Notes: generated by a model not told the origin, from the sequence alone. A stretch of DNA of 6,746 bases from Dehalococcoidales bacterium (GCA_016931015.1 JAFGFP010000002.1:1-6746); one strand, 5' to 3'. Counted from the first letter of the stretch, positions 1 to 4,732 are shown. A program made the numbers and translations.

Positions 1-182
1 AGGTTCGAGCCGAGAGACTCGATATTGGATAGGATTTGTGTCTGCACACCCCGGCCGATGGACATCAGGGCGATTACAGCGGCGACACCAATCACGATGC
101 CCAGGATGGTGAGGGAGCTACGCAGCTTGTGTGCCTTGGCGCCTTCCCAGGCGTTAACTAGAGTTTCCGCCCACCGCTTCAT
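1..182 (-). CDS. MacB-type ABC transporter permease, N-terminal fragment
   Basis: This is the first 60 residues of an integral membrane permease of the MacB/FtsX-like family; the rest lies beyond the left edge of the window. The protein begins MKRWAETLVNAWEGAKAHKL, followed by RSSLTILGIVIGVAAVIAL, the hydrophobic first membrane segment (about residues 22-40), and then SIGRGVQTQI, the typical start of the MacB periplasmic core domain. The ATG at 182 overlaps the stop codon of the ATPase gene by four bases (ATGA), and a GGAGG at 190-194 lies 7 bases upstream, so this start is well supported. Known MacB-type permeases couple ATP hydrolysis in the cytoplasm to mechanical movement of extracytoplasmic domains, exporting peptides, lipoproteins or drugs with a MacA adaptor. 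Here the ATPase is a separate polypeptide, unlike E. coli MacB, where it is fused to the permease. The substrate is not predictable from this fragment. Confidence 0.93.
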   Translation of the reverse strand, partial: MKRWAETLVNAWEGAKAHKLRSSLTILGIVIGVAAVIALMSIGRGVQTQILSNIESLGSN

Positions 183-847
183 AGCTCTTCCTCCCACTCT
201 ACCTGGCCGTCCTTGATATGGATGATTCGCTGGCAGTGACGGGCGATATCGGCTTCGTGGGTAATCATGACCAGGGTGTTATTCTGCTCTTTGTGTAGCT
301 CGGTCAAAATGGACATTATCTCCTCGCCGGTGTGGCTGTCCAGGTTACCGGTCGGCTCGTCGGCTAAAATTAAAGGCGGGTCTTTCACCAGGGCCCGGGC
401 GATGGATACCCGCTGCTGCTCGCCGCCGGAAAGCTCGCTGGGCTTGTGGCTGGCGCGTTCGGAGAGCCCCACCCGGTTCAGCGCTTCCCGGGCCTGACCC
501 GTATCGAGGCGGCCGGCATAGCGCATGCCGAGCTCCACGTTAGCCAGCGCCGAAAGCTGGGGTAGCAGGTTATAGGTCTGGAAGATAAAGCCGATTTTCT
601 GGGCCCTGACCTCGGCCAGTTCCCCGCGGCTGAGGCGGCTGACCTCTTTCTCGTCCAGGTAGTAATTACCCGAACTCGGAATATCCAGGCAGCCGATGAG
701 ATTGAGCATGGTCGTCTTGCCCGAGCCGGAGGGGCCCATGATGGCCACCATCTCCCCCTTCTTAACGTGCAGGTTTACTCCTCTAAGCACCTCCAGCTCC
801 CGTTTTCCCATGGGATAGACCTTGGTGATGTCCTGCAGCCGAATCAT
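179..847 (-). CDS. ABC transporter ATP-binding protein, MacB/LolD/SalX family
   Basis: This 222-residue cytoplasmic ATPase should power the permease encoded immediately downstream. All nucleotide-binding motifs are intact: Walker A GPSGSGKT (residues 38-45), Q-loop Q89 in FIFQTYNLLP, signature LSGGEQQRV (138-146), Walker B LILADEP with catalytic E163, D-loop GNLDS (166-170) and switch histidine H196 in ITHE. The FQxxNLLP stretch and DEPTGNLDS are typical of the LolD/MacB branch of exporters acting on extracytoplasmic substrates, and the length is usual for a stand-alone subunit. The ATG at 847 lies one base after the TAA of the adaptor gene. The nearest purine-rich SD (GGAGG at 859-863) is about 11 bases away, so translation probably depends on coupling to the adaptor. 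Its stop overlaps the permease start as ATGA. The family assignment is firm; the transported substrate is unknown. Confidence 0.98.
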   Translation of the reverse strand: MIRLQDITKVYPMGKRELEVLRGVNLHVKKGEMVAIMGPSGSGKTTMLNLIGCLDIPSSGNYYLDEKEVSRLSRGELAEVRAQKIGFIFQTYNLLPQLSALANVELGMRYAGRLDTGQAREALNRVGLSERASHKPSELSGGEQQRVSIARALVKDPPLILADEPTGNLDSHTGEEIMSILTELHKEQNNTLVMITHEADIARHCQRIIHIKDGQVEWEEEL

Positions 848-848
848 G

Positions 849-2426
849 TTAGCGTGGCCCTCCCCCCATGCCTCCCATTCCCGGCATCATCATGCCTCCG
901 CCGGGCATTCCCTGGTTTGAGGTCGTTGTGGCCTCACTAGCTACTGTCTCGGGGACGATTACCTGTTCGCCCTCGCTTAAGCCCTCGGTTACCTCGGTGT
1001 ACTGCCAGTCGCTGATACCGGTCTGTATGGTGCGCTCTTCCGTGGTACCGTCTGACGATACCACCTGAACATAGGCACCTTGCCCGCGGTAGGTAATGGC
1101 TTCGTTGGGCACCAGGAGCACGTCGCTGGCTCCTTCAATCATGATACTGACGGTGACGCTTAAGCCCTCCTTGAGCTCAAGGTCTTCCGGTATCATCCCC
1201 GGCATCTCCTCAAACGTTGCCTCCGACATCTGCGGCATCTGCTGCATTCGCTGCATCATCTCTTCCGCCTGCTCCTGGGTAATCTCTCCCGCTTCGATGG
1301 CGTCCTGGAGTTGCTCCGGGATTTCCCCGGAGGCGGCGGCTTCAGCCGCTGCGGCCGCTGCGGCCTGCATCTCTTCCTGGCGGGCCTGCAACTCCGCCTG
1401 CTGCTGCTCGCGGATGGTCTCCAGTGGCTCGACCTCAACCGTTACTTCGTAGTTCACCACCCCCGAGGAAATAGTGGCCGTCGGTGAGATATAGGTTACC
1501 TCGGCCGGCAGGTCGGATACGTTCATGGCATCGACCTGAACGTAGGCCTCGCCCCCCAGCACGATATCGAATATGTCCGTCTCGCTTACCAGAAGCTCGG
1601 CTTCGAAGCGGGTCGGGTCGGCAATCTGCACGGCTACCGTGCCCTTCAAGACCTCGTCACCGCCGGAAACACCAACCTGGGTGATGAAGCCGGCGAAGGG
1701 GGCGGTAATCTCCGGGCCGGCGTCGAGGGCCTCCTCGACCGCTTTCTTGGCATTCTCCAGACGGCTTTCGACTATCTCCAGCTGCATCCCCTTGATCTCG
1801 ATATCATCCTCGTCCCGCTCGTAAAGCATATCTTCTAAGGTTTCCTCGGCAAGGTCGAGCGTCCTCTGGGCGCTGTAGGCCTGTGTCTGCAACTGAGTGA
1901 CTTCATTACCACTGCCGTGTATCAGGGCATATCTCAGCTCGCTTTCAATCTGATTCAGTTGATATTCCGCGTCCTCCACCGCTTCTTCCGCATCCTCGAT
2001 TTCCTCTTCGGTGTACGGGTTTTTGGCTTTATCCAGGGCAATTTGGGCGTTCTTGAGGTCAATCTGCGCCTGTATCAGGCTGAGCTCTTTGGAGCTTAGC
2101 TCATCTTCCCACTCCGAGGCGTCCAGTGTCGCCAGCACCTGGCCCTCTTCCACGGAGTCTCCCACCTCCACCGGAACATCCTCCACCGTCCCCGCCATCT
2201 CGAAGGCCAGGTCTTCCTGCCGGGAATACGACAGATTGCCGGCGCTGGAGATATCAATACTGATATCACCCCGCACTACGGTGGCTACCTGATTCTCCGC
2301 GAGCGTTTCCGCTTCGGAATTAGTGGTGCAGCTCGTTAGGGGAATAGCCACCGCCGCCGCCGCGACGATAGGCAGCACTATCTTAAGTAACTTCGGTTTA
2401 TTCTTAAGTGACCTCGGCTTTTTCAT
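849..2426 (-). CDS. MacA/HlyD-type periplasmic adaptor lipoprotein of an ABC exporter
   Basis: This 525-residue extracytoplasmic adaptor would join the MacB-type transporter downstream. The N terminus is a lipoprotein signal peptide: basic region (residues 2-15), hydrophobic core 16-30 and lipobox LTSC with C33, so it should be lipid-anchored. The domain order is the family one: first lipoyl half (about 70-103, with VEVGDSVEEGQVLATLD), a long Glu/Ala/Lys coiled-coil hairpin (about 104-235), second lipoyl half (about 238-270, ITAPFAGFITQVGV), beta-barrel and membrane-proximal domain to about 495. Two parts are unusual. An insert of about 78 residues (336-413), rich in Gln, Glu, Ala and Met, splits the barrel and contains EITQEQAEE (381-389). 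The tail from about 505 is almost only Gly, Met and Pro. The ATG at 2426 has the SD GGGAGGGAG four bases upstream. No TolC-like gene is visible, which fits a monoderm envelope. Confidence 0.96.
   Translation of the reverse strand: MKKPRSLKNKPKLLKIVLPIVAAAAVAIPLTSCTTNSEAETLAENQVATVVRGDISIDISSAGNLSYSRQEDLAFEMAGTVEDVPVEVGDSVEEGQVLATLDASEWEDELSSKELSLIQAQIDLKNAQIALDKAKNPYTEEEIEDAEEAVEDAEYQLNQIESELRYALIHGSGNEVTQLQTQAYSAQRTLDLAEETLEDMLYERDEDDIEIKGMQLEIVESRLENAKKAVEEALDAGPEITAPFAGFITQVGVSGGDEVLKGTVAVQIADPTRFEAELLVSETDIFDIVLGGEAYVQVDAMNVSDLPAEVTYISPTATISSGVVNYEVTVEVEPLETIREQQQAELQARQEEMQAAAAAAAEAAASGEIPEQLQDAIEAGEITQEQAEEMMQRMQQMPQMSEATFEEMPGMIPEDLELKEGLSVTVSIMIEGASDVLLVPNEAITYRGQGAYVQVVSSDGTTEERTIQTGISDWQYTEVTEGLSEGEQVIVPETVASEATTTSNQGMPGGGMMMPGMGGMGGGPR
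1188..1421 (-). other. Low-complexity Gln/Glu/Ala/Met insert within the adaptor barrel domain
   Basis: These codons encode adaptor residues 336-413. The segment starts with a helical Gln/Glu run, passes through an uninterrupted stretch of seven alanines near residues 355-361, then a segment with EIPEQLQDAIEAG and EITQEQAEEMM, and ends in Met-rich sequence (MQRMQQMPQM, EEMPGM). It sits between barrel strands VNYEVTVEVEP and LELKEGLSVTVSIMIEG, which are normally joined by a short turn. The reading frame stays open and no stop or frameshift is present, so it is a genuine in-frame insertion. Its function is not known; the Met clusters could bind soft metals, but this is inference. Confidence 0.75.
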
Positions 2427-2430
2427 CAGC

Positions 2431-2460
2431 CTCCCTCCCAGAGGGACTTTGTCTCCCTCT
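2431..2460 (-). promoter_or_regulatory. RBS of the adaptor gene with two competing hairpins
   Basis: On the minus strand the SD GGGAGGGAG (2431-2439) is preceded by a perfect 7-bp stem: AGAGGGA at 2460-2454 pairs with TCCCTCT at 2446-2440 across a 7-base loop. The same TCCCTC can instead pair with GAGGGA inside the SD (2437-2432) across a 3-base loop. The two foldings exclude each other, one leaving the SD free and the other covering it. The base pairing is seen in the sequence; a regulatory role is inference. Confidence 0.4.
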
Positions 2461-2472
2461 CAACTAAGACGA

Positions 2473-2661
2473 CTAAAGAGCTTCCCATTTGTCCTTTTCC
2501 GGATGCAGGTCTAATCTGGCCCCGTTATCCCATTTCACCCGCACCACGCCGTTACTGGCGACTATGTGCCAGATAGTGCCGGTGTCGCCGCACTTCACCC
2601 CGGCCTCCGGCCGGCAGGTGGAGATAAGCCGCACCCGATTGCCCACCTTGTTGCCATTCAT
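2473..2661 (-). CDS. DUF4314-like small protein
   Basis: This 62-residue protein has no signal peptide or membrane segment and should be cytoplasmic. The pattern GNRVRLISTCRPEAGVKCGDTGTI, then VRVKWDNGARLDLHPEKDKWEAL, is the pattern of DUF4314: an RVRLIS strand, a CGDTGTI turn, a VxWDNG hairpin and a closing KWEAL. Such short sequences probably form a small SH3-like beta barrel; the biochemical role of the family is unknown. The ATG at 2661 is preceded by AAGGGAG (GGGAG at 2671-2675). It is the first gene after the repeat-bearing promoter at 2715-2769 and ends 46 bases before the adaptor gene, so it is probably co-transcribed with the efflux genes. It has two cysteines (CRPEAGVKC), which could be redox- or metal-active, though nothing proves it. 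Family call from memory of the pattern, fairly sure. Confidence 0.85.
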   Translation of the reverse strand: MNGNKVGNRVRLISTCRPEAGVKCGDTGTIWHIVASNGVVRVKWDNGARLDLHPEKDKWEAL

Positions 2662-2714
2662 TTCATTTTTCTCCCTTGGTCTTTCTTAAGCTGACTTTTA
2701 TCTTGTCTAGTCTG

Positions 2715-2769
2715 AGTCTAGCACACCAACATGAACGTACCATGAACCGGGGCTGAAGTTTACATGAGG
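2715..2769 (-). promoter_or_regulatory. Promoter P1 with four phased 11-bp regulator repeats (efflux operon)
   Basis: Read on the minus strand, four consecutive 11-base units occupy 2769-2726: CCTCATGTAAA, CTTCAGCCCCG, GTTCATGGTAC and GTTCATGTTGG. TCA recurs at exactly 11-base intervals (complement at 2765-2767, 2754-2756, 2743-2745 and 2732-2734). After the last TTCAT come 10 bases and then the extended -10 TGC TAGACT (-10 at 2720-2715). No separate -35 box is seen, as expected for an activator site of the PhoB/OmpR type that replaces it. Transcription would start near 2708, leaving a leader of about 47 bases before the DUF4314 gene. The same arrangement occurs at 4585-4639 and 4657-4689. 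That the local response regulator binds here is inference. Confidence 0.75.
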
Positions 2770-2832
2770 TTACGGACGGCATATGGGCCGCGCCGGGCTC
2801 TTATCGCTAGGGACGTTCTCTCTAGGCCGAAC

Positions 2833-2931
2833 CTAGCCTGAATGGATAAAGAGGAAGACCAGACCAACGATAAGCGCGCTAATCCCGATACCCAGTAAGA
2901 CGTGGAGCATCCGGCGTCGGCTGCCGTTCAT
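2833..2931 (-). CDS. 32-residue single-span membrane miniprotein
   Basis: This unrecognised small ORF encodes MNGSRRRMLHVLLGIGISAL followed by IVGLVFLFIHSG. It has a basic N terminus (Arg 5-7) and one hydrophobic segment at about residues 9-29, so it should lie in the membrane with the N terminus in the cytoplasm. Three things argue that it is real. The ATG at 2931 overlaps the stop codon of the lipoprotein gene as ATGA, the overlap style used by both other operons here. A strong SD, AAGGAGG (2936-2942), lies 4 bases upstream. The composition is coherent for a transmembrane peptide. The TAG stop is at 2833-2835. Such miniproteins often modulate larger membrane complexes; a link to the lipoprotein, the kinase or the transporter is inference only. 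Confidence 0.7.
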   Translation of the reverse strand: MNGSRRRMLHVLLGIGISALIVGLVFLFIHSG

Positions 2932-3545
2932 ATCCCCTCCTTAGCATCTGCTGGCCCCCCACCACCCGGAGGATGGCCACCTCCTCCGGGGAACGCAGGC
3001 CCTTCTGAAATCCCGAGTGCTTCTCGGAGTGATTCCTCGGAAACACCCAGTTCCTCCGCTGCCGCCGCCAGGTCTAGCGGCCACTGGTCACCTAATGCCT
3101 CGCTTAGCTGTTCTTCGGTTACGCCGAGCTCTGCCGCCGCAGTCTCTAAATCTAACTCTGGAGTCGGGCTGCCTCCTCCTGGAAACGCCGATCCTTCCGG
3201 AATCCCGAGTGCTTCTCGAAGTGATTCCTCGGAAACACCCAGCTCCACCGCTGCGGCCGTCAGGTCTAGCGGCCACTGGTCACCTAATGCCTCGCTTAGC
3301 TGCTCCTCGGTCACGCCGAGCTTTGCCGCCGCAGCCGCCAGGTCTAGCTCCGGAGCCGGCGGCTGGTCGCCTGTGGGCGGGCCGCCTTCGGGTGGCATTG
3401 GATGTTGATTATCAGTGGTGTCACTAGGTGCTGGTTGGGTTTGCTCTGCGGTAGGTTCGGACTGTTCCGTCTTACCACAACCTGCCACTACGAACACGGT
3501 CACCCCCAGCAACATGACCGTGACCAGTAATCTCCCCCGGTTCAT
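2928..3545 (-). CDS. Lipoprotein with duplicated acidic helical repeats
   Basis: This 205-residue exported lipoprotein has a signal peptide with lipobox VAGC (C23), then a disordered Pro/Thr/Gln linker (24-64). The rest is two 64-residue repeats (from about 65 and 129). Each repeat holds two helical units: LGVTEEQLSEALGDQWPLDL followed by a second unit with ELGVSEESLREALG, and ends in a Gly-rich FPGGG spacer. The C terminus is Gly/Pro-rich. Such LGV[ST]EEqLreALG units are common in uncharacterised secreted proteins; no enzyme motif or cysteine other than the anchor is present, so a binding or scaffold role is more likely than catalysis. The ATG at 3545 has a good purine-rich SD (GGAGAGG) close upstream. 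It lies 46 bases after the glutaredoxin-like gene and overlaps the miniprotein start. No family is assigned with certainty. Confidence 0.9.
   Translation of the reverse strand: MNRGRLLVTVMLLGVTVFVVAGCGKTEQSEPTAEQTQPAPSDTTDNQHPMPPEGGPPTGDQPPAPELDLAAAAAKLGVTEEQLSEALGDQWPLDLTAAAVELGVSEESLREALGIPEGSAFPGGGSPTPELDLETAAAELGVTEEQLSEALGDQWPLDLAAAAEELGVSEESLREALGISEGPAFPGGGGHPPGGGGPADAKEGI
2980..3171. repeat. 192-bp direct repeat, copy 1 (within lipoprotein gene)
   Basis: This copy matches 3172-3363 at a constant offset of 192 bases, equal to 64 codons, so the frame is kept. The stretch 3069-3110 (42 bases) is identical to 3261-3302, and about 40 bases starting near 3009 differ from the other copy at only one position. 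Divergence is concentrated at the ends of the unit. Confidence 0.9.
3172..3363. repeat. 192-bp direct repeat, copy 2 (within lipoprotein gene)
   Basis: This is the second copy of the in-frame duplication, adjacent to copy 1 with no spacer. It encodes the first of the two protein repeats, since the gene is on the minus strand. Identity over whole codons, including third positions, points to a recent tandem duplication or to gene conversion between the copies. Confidence 0.9.
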
Positions 3546-3591
3546 TTCCTCTCCTTTTCCCGTTCGAATCGCGTTATTATTTCTCGGCGCC

Positions 3592-3864
3592 TCATTTAGG
3601 GCCGCGTGCTCCGGAGCACGCCGTGGGGGTTAATAGTAATCTATCGAGCTTCGCCTGGTTAAAGCCGACGATTACTTTATCGTCGATAGTAATAACCGGG
3701 ACGCCGAGCTGTCCCGACTTCTTTAGCATCTCCCGGGCGGCATCCCGGTCTGCGGCTACGTTATGTTCGGTGTAAGGGATACCTTTCCCGGCGAGATATT
3801 CCTTGGCCCTCTTACAGTAGGGGCAGGTCGGTGTTGAGTAGATAATAAGTCCTGTGTCAGTCAT
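3592..3864 (-). CDS. Glutaredoxin-like / NrdH-type thiol oxidoreductase
   Basis: This 90-residue cytoplasmic thioredoxin-fold protein exchanges electrons with disulfides. It starts MTDTGLIIYSTPTCPYCKRA, with the CPYC active site on the first helix, followed by AKEYLAGKGIPYTEHNVAAD, the cis-proline motif GVPVITIDDKVIVGF and the closing helix AKLDRLL. This is the layout of the NrdH/YruB-like glutaredoxins. A longer upstream reading exists (to 3939), but the ATG at 3864 gives the family N terminus and has an AGGGTGAG SD just before it. The protein ends with 12 extra residues (TPTACSGARGPK) beyond the usual family length, encoded across a perfect palindrome (3604-3621) and including a third cysteine. 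It lies between two exported-protein genes, suggesting a link between the locus and thiol or metal stress, but its partner is not known. Confidence 0.94.
   Translation of the reverse strand: MTDTGLIIYSTPTCPYCKRAKEYLAGKGIPYTEHNVAADRDAAREMLKKSGQLGVPVITIDDKVIVGFNQAKLDRLLLTPTACSGARGPK
3604..3621. repeat. Perfect 18-bp palindrome in the 3' end of the glutaredoxin-like gene
   Basis: GCGTGCTCC at 3604-3612 is followed directly by its reverse complement GGAGCACGC at 3613-3621. The RNA could form a stable GC-rich hairpin with a tight CCGG loop. No T-run follows on either strand, so it is not a standard intrinsic terminator. It may slow transcription, protect an mRNA end or be a protein site. Confidence 0.7.
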
Positions 3865-3921
3865 TGGCTCACCCTTTATTCGGGAATTTCGTATCATCTT
3901 CTGCTCCGCCCCCTTTTGCCA

Positions 3922-3955
3922 GGGAGCCCGGCTTCTCAAGCTAAGCCAGGCTCCC
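3922..3955 (-). terminator. Stem-loop after the secreted-protein gene, possible terminator or processing hairpin
   Basis: GGGAGCC (3922-3928) pairs with GGCTCCC (3949-3955) and GGCTT (3930-3934) with AAGCC (3943-3947), with one mismatch between the two blocks and an 8-base loop. It sits in the 139-base gap between the secreted-protein gene and the glutaredoxin-like gene. There is no T-run after it on the minus strand (the RNA continues as TGGCAAAAGG), so full termination is doubtful. Attenuation or mRNA stabilisation is equally possible, and the downstream genes show no regulator repeats of their own. Confidence 0.45.
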
Positions 3956-4003
3956 CAGTATCTAGTGGTACCGTACCGTCAACCATGTTTGCCGCTTTCG
4001 GTG

Positions 4004-4486
4004 TCAGTATGTAAACGAGGTTTCCGTGGCACCCTCGGGTTGCCCCTGACCTCTGGGAGCGCCAAAGCCGTCCTGCCGGGGGCCGCCGGGACCGTTGAAG
4101 CCGCCGGAGCCACCGGGGCCGTCTCTAAACATCGGGCCCCGCGATAGCGGTGTATCCGGCCTTGCCTGCCACCACTCCTTAAACTGGTCGGCTTCTTCCT
4201 GGGTGATAACGCCTTCCTCTACCAGCTTATCGAGGTGGTTTTCCATGGCTTCCGCCATCATCTCACCCTGGGCGGCGGCGAAGGCATCCTTCAGCGCCTC
4301 CGGCTCGATGGCAACGCCGGTGTTAGCCTCGTAGATTTCGCAGACCCTCTCCAGTAGCGCCTCGTGTTGGGCCTCGGGCTGGGGCGCATCCTTGTCTTGG
4401 GCGGAGACGATGCCGCTGGTAATCCCGACCGCTGCGGCGATGGCTATCAGCGTGATAACCAGGGGCTTTTTCCTAAAATGCTTCAT
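4004..4486 (-). CDS. Secreted acidic-helix protein with Gly/Pro-rich tail (DUF2680-like pattern)
   Basis: This 160-residue exported protein has a Sec signal peptide: MKHFRKK, hydrophobic core 8-26 and a likely signal peptidase I site after VSA (27-29); there is no lipobox. The mature part has a helical domain (about 40-111) with ALLERVCEIYEANTG, ALKDAFAAAQGEMMAEAMEN and HLDKLVEEGVITQEEADQFK, followed by EWWQARPD. Beyond residue 112 it is Gly, Pro and Arg-rich and probably disordered. The closing EGxITQEEADQ motif is seen in many small secreted proteins (DUF2680-like pattern) of unknown role; there is one cysteine, C49. The gene leads the second minus-strand cluster and is read from promoter P2. 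The ATG at 4486 has an exceptional SD. A chaperone-like or sensor-modulating role, as for periplasmic proteins of envelope-stress regulons, is inference. Confidence 0.9.
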   Translation of the reverse strand: MKHFRKKPLVITLIAIAAAVGITSGIVSAQDKDAPQPEAQHEALLERVCEIYEANTGVAIEPEALKDAFAAAQGEMMAEAMENHLDKLVEEGVITQEEADQFKEWWQARPDTPLSRGPMFRDGPGGSGGFNGPGGPRQDGFGAPRGQGQPEGATETSFTY

Positions 4487-4498
4487 ATCACCTCCTTT
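4487..4498 (-). promoter_or_regulatory. Near-perfect Shine-Dalgarno of the secreted-protein gene
   Basis: On the minus strand AAAGGAGGTGAT directly precedes the ATG. It is complementary to 12 consecutive bases of the standard bacterial 16S rRNA 3' end. It fixes the start at 4486 and predicts very strong translation. Confidence 0.85.
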
Positions 4499-4584
4499 AT
4501 ATTGACGATTGTGGGTGGTTTCAGTAGTGTCCTTTTCCGCCGGGTCTCACCCCCTTTCCCCTCCGGAATTTTCAAGACAAGTTA

Positions 4585-4639
4585 AGCTTAGCACGCCAAG
4601 ATGAATGCTCCATGAACCGAAACTAAACATTTGCTAAAC
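4585..4639 (-). promoter_or_regulatory. Promoter P2 with four phased 11-bp regulator repeats (secreted/redox cluster)
   Basis: Read on the minus strand, 4639-4596 is four 11-base units: GTTTAGCAAAT, GTTTAGTTTCG, GTTCATGGAGC and ATTCATCTTGG. The last TTCAT is followed by 10 bases and the extended -10 TGC TAAGCT (-10 at 4590-4585). The two proximal units match P1 closely (GTTCATGG shared, and TTGG then TGC TA before the start). The two distal units are a GTTTAG variant. Transcription would start near 4578, giving a leader of about 90 bases before the secreted-protein gene. It is divergent from P3, with 17 bases between the outermost units. Confidence 0.75.
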
Positions 4640-4656
4640 GATGGGGCGGGTAACCT

Positions 4657-4689
4657 TTTCATCCTCTGTTCATCTTGGTCTGGTATAAT
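4657..4689 (+). promoter_or_regulatory. Promoter P3 with two phased 11-bp repeats (regulator/kinase operon)
   Basis: TTTCATCCTCT (4657-4667) and GTTCATCTTGG (4668-4678) are adjacent 11-base units. The second TTCAT ends 10 bases before a consensus extended -10, TGG TATAAT (-10 at 4684-4689). Transcription would start near 4696, with a leader of about 37 bases. The spacing is identical to P1 and P2, which supports autoregulation by the encoded response regulator (inference). The near-consensus -10 suggests some basal expression. Confidence 0.8.
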
Positions 4690-4732
4690 AAGGTTGCGGT
4701 ATTAGTGATTAGCCGCGTTTGGAGGTGCGGTG

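Noticed and set aside
2822..2836. Small inverted repeat CTAGG/CCTAG at the end of the miniprotein gene as a terminator
   Set aside because: The stem is only five base pairs and no T-run follows on the minus strand, so it does not meet the criteria for an intrinsic terminator.
2980..3363. Direct repeats as a possible CRISPR array
   Set aside because: There are only two units of 192 bases, adjacent with no spacers, and they lie in frame inside a coding region.
2902..3427. Long open frames on the plus strand opposite the lipoprotein gene
   Set aside because: They arise from the biased composition and the 192-bp repeat. They lack ribosome sites, and the proteins are low-complexity Ser/Pro/Ala mirrors, whereas the minus frame has a signal peptide, lipobox and regular helical repeats.
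3560..3575. GTTCGAATC resembling the T-loop of a tRNA
   Set aside because: The flanking bases do not form the five-base T stem, and no acceptor, D or anticodon arms are present nearby; it is in the short gap between two genes.
3865..3939. Longer N-terminal extension of the glutaredoxin-like protein to 3939
   Set aside because: The extra 25 residues do not resemble the family, overlap the stem-loop, and the internal ATG at 3864 has its own ribosome site and gives the normal N terminus.
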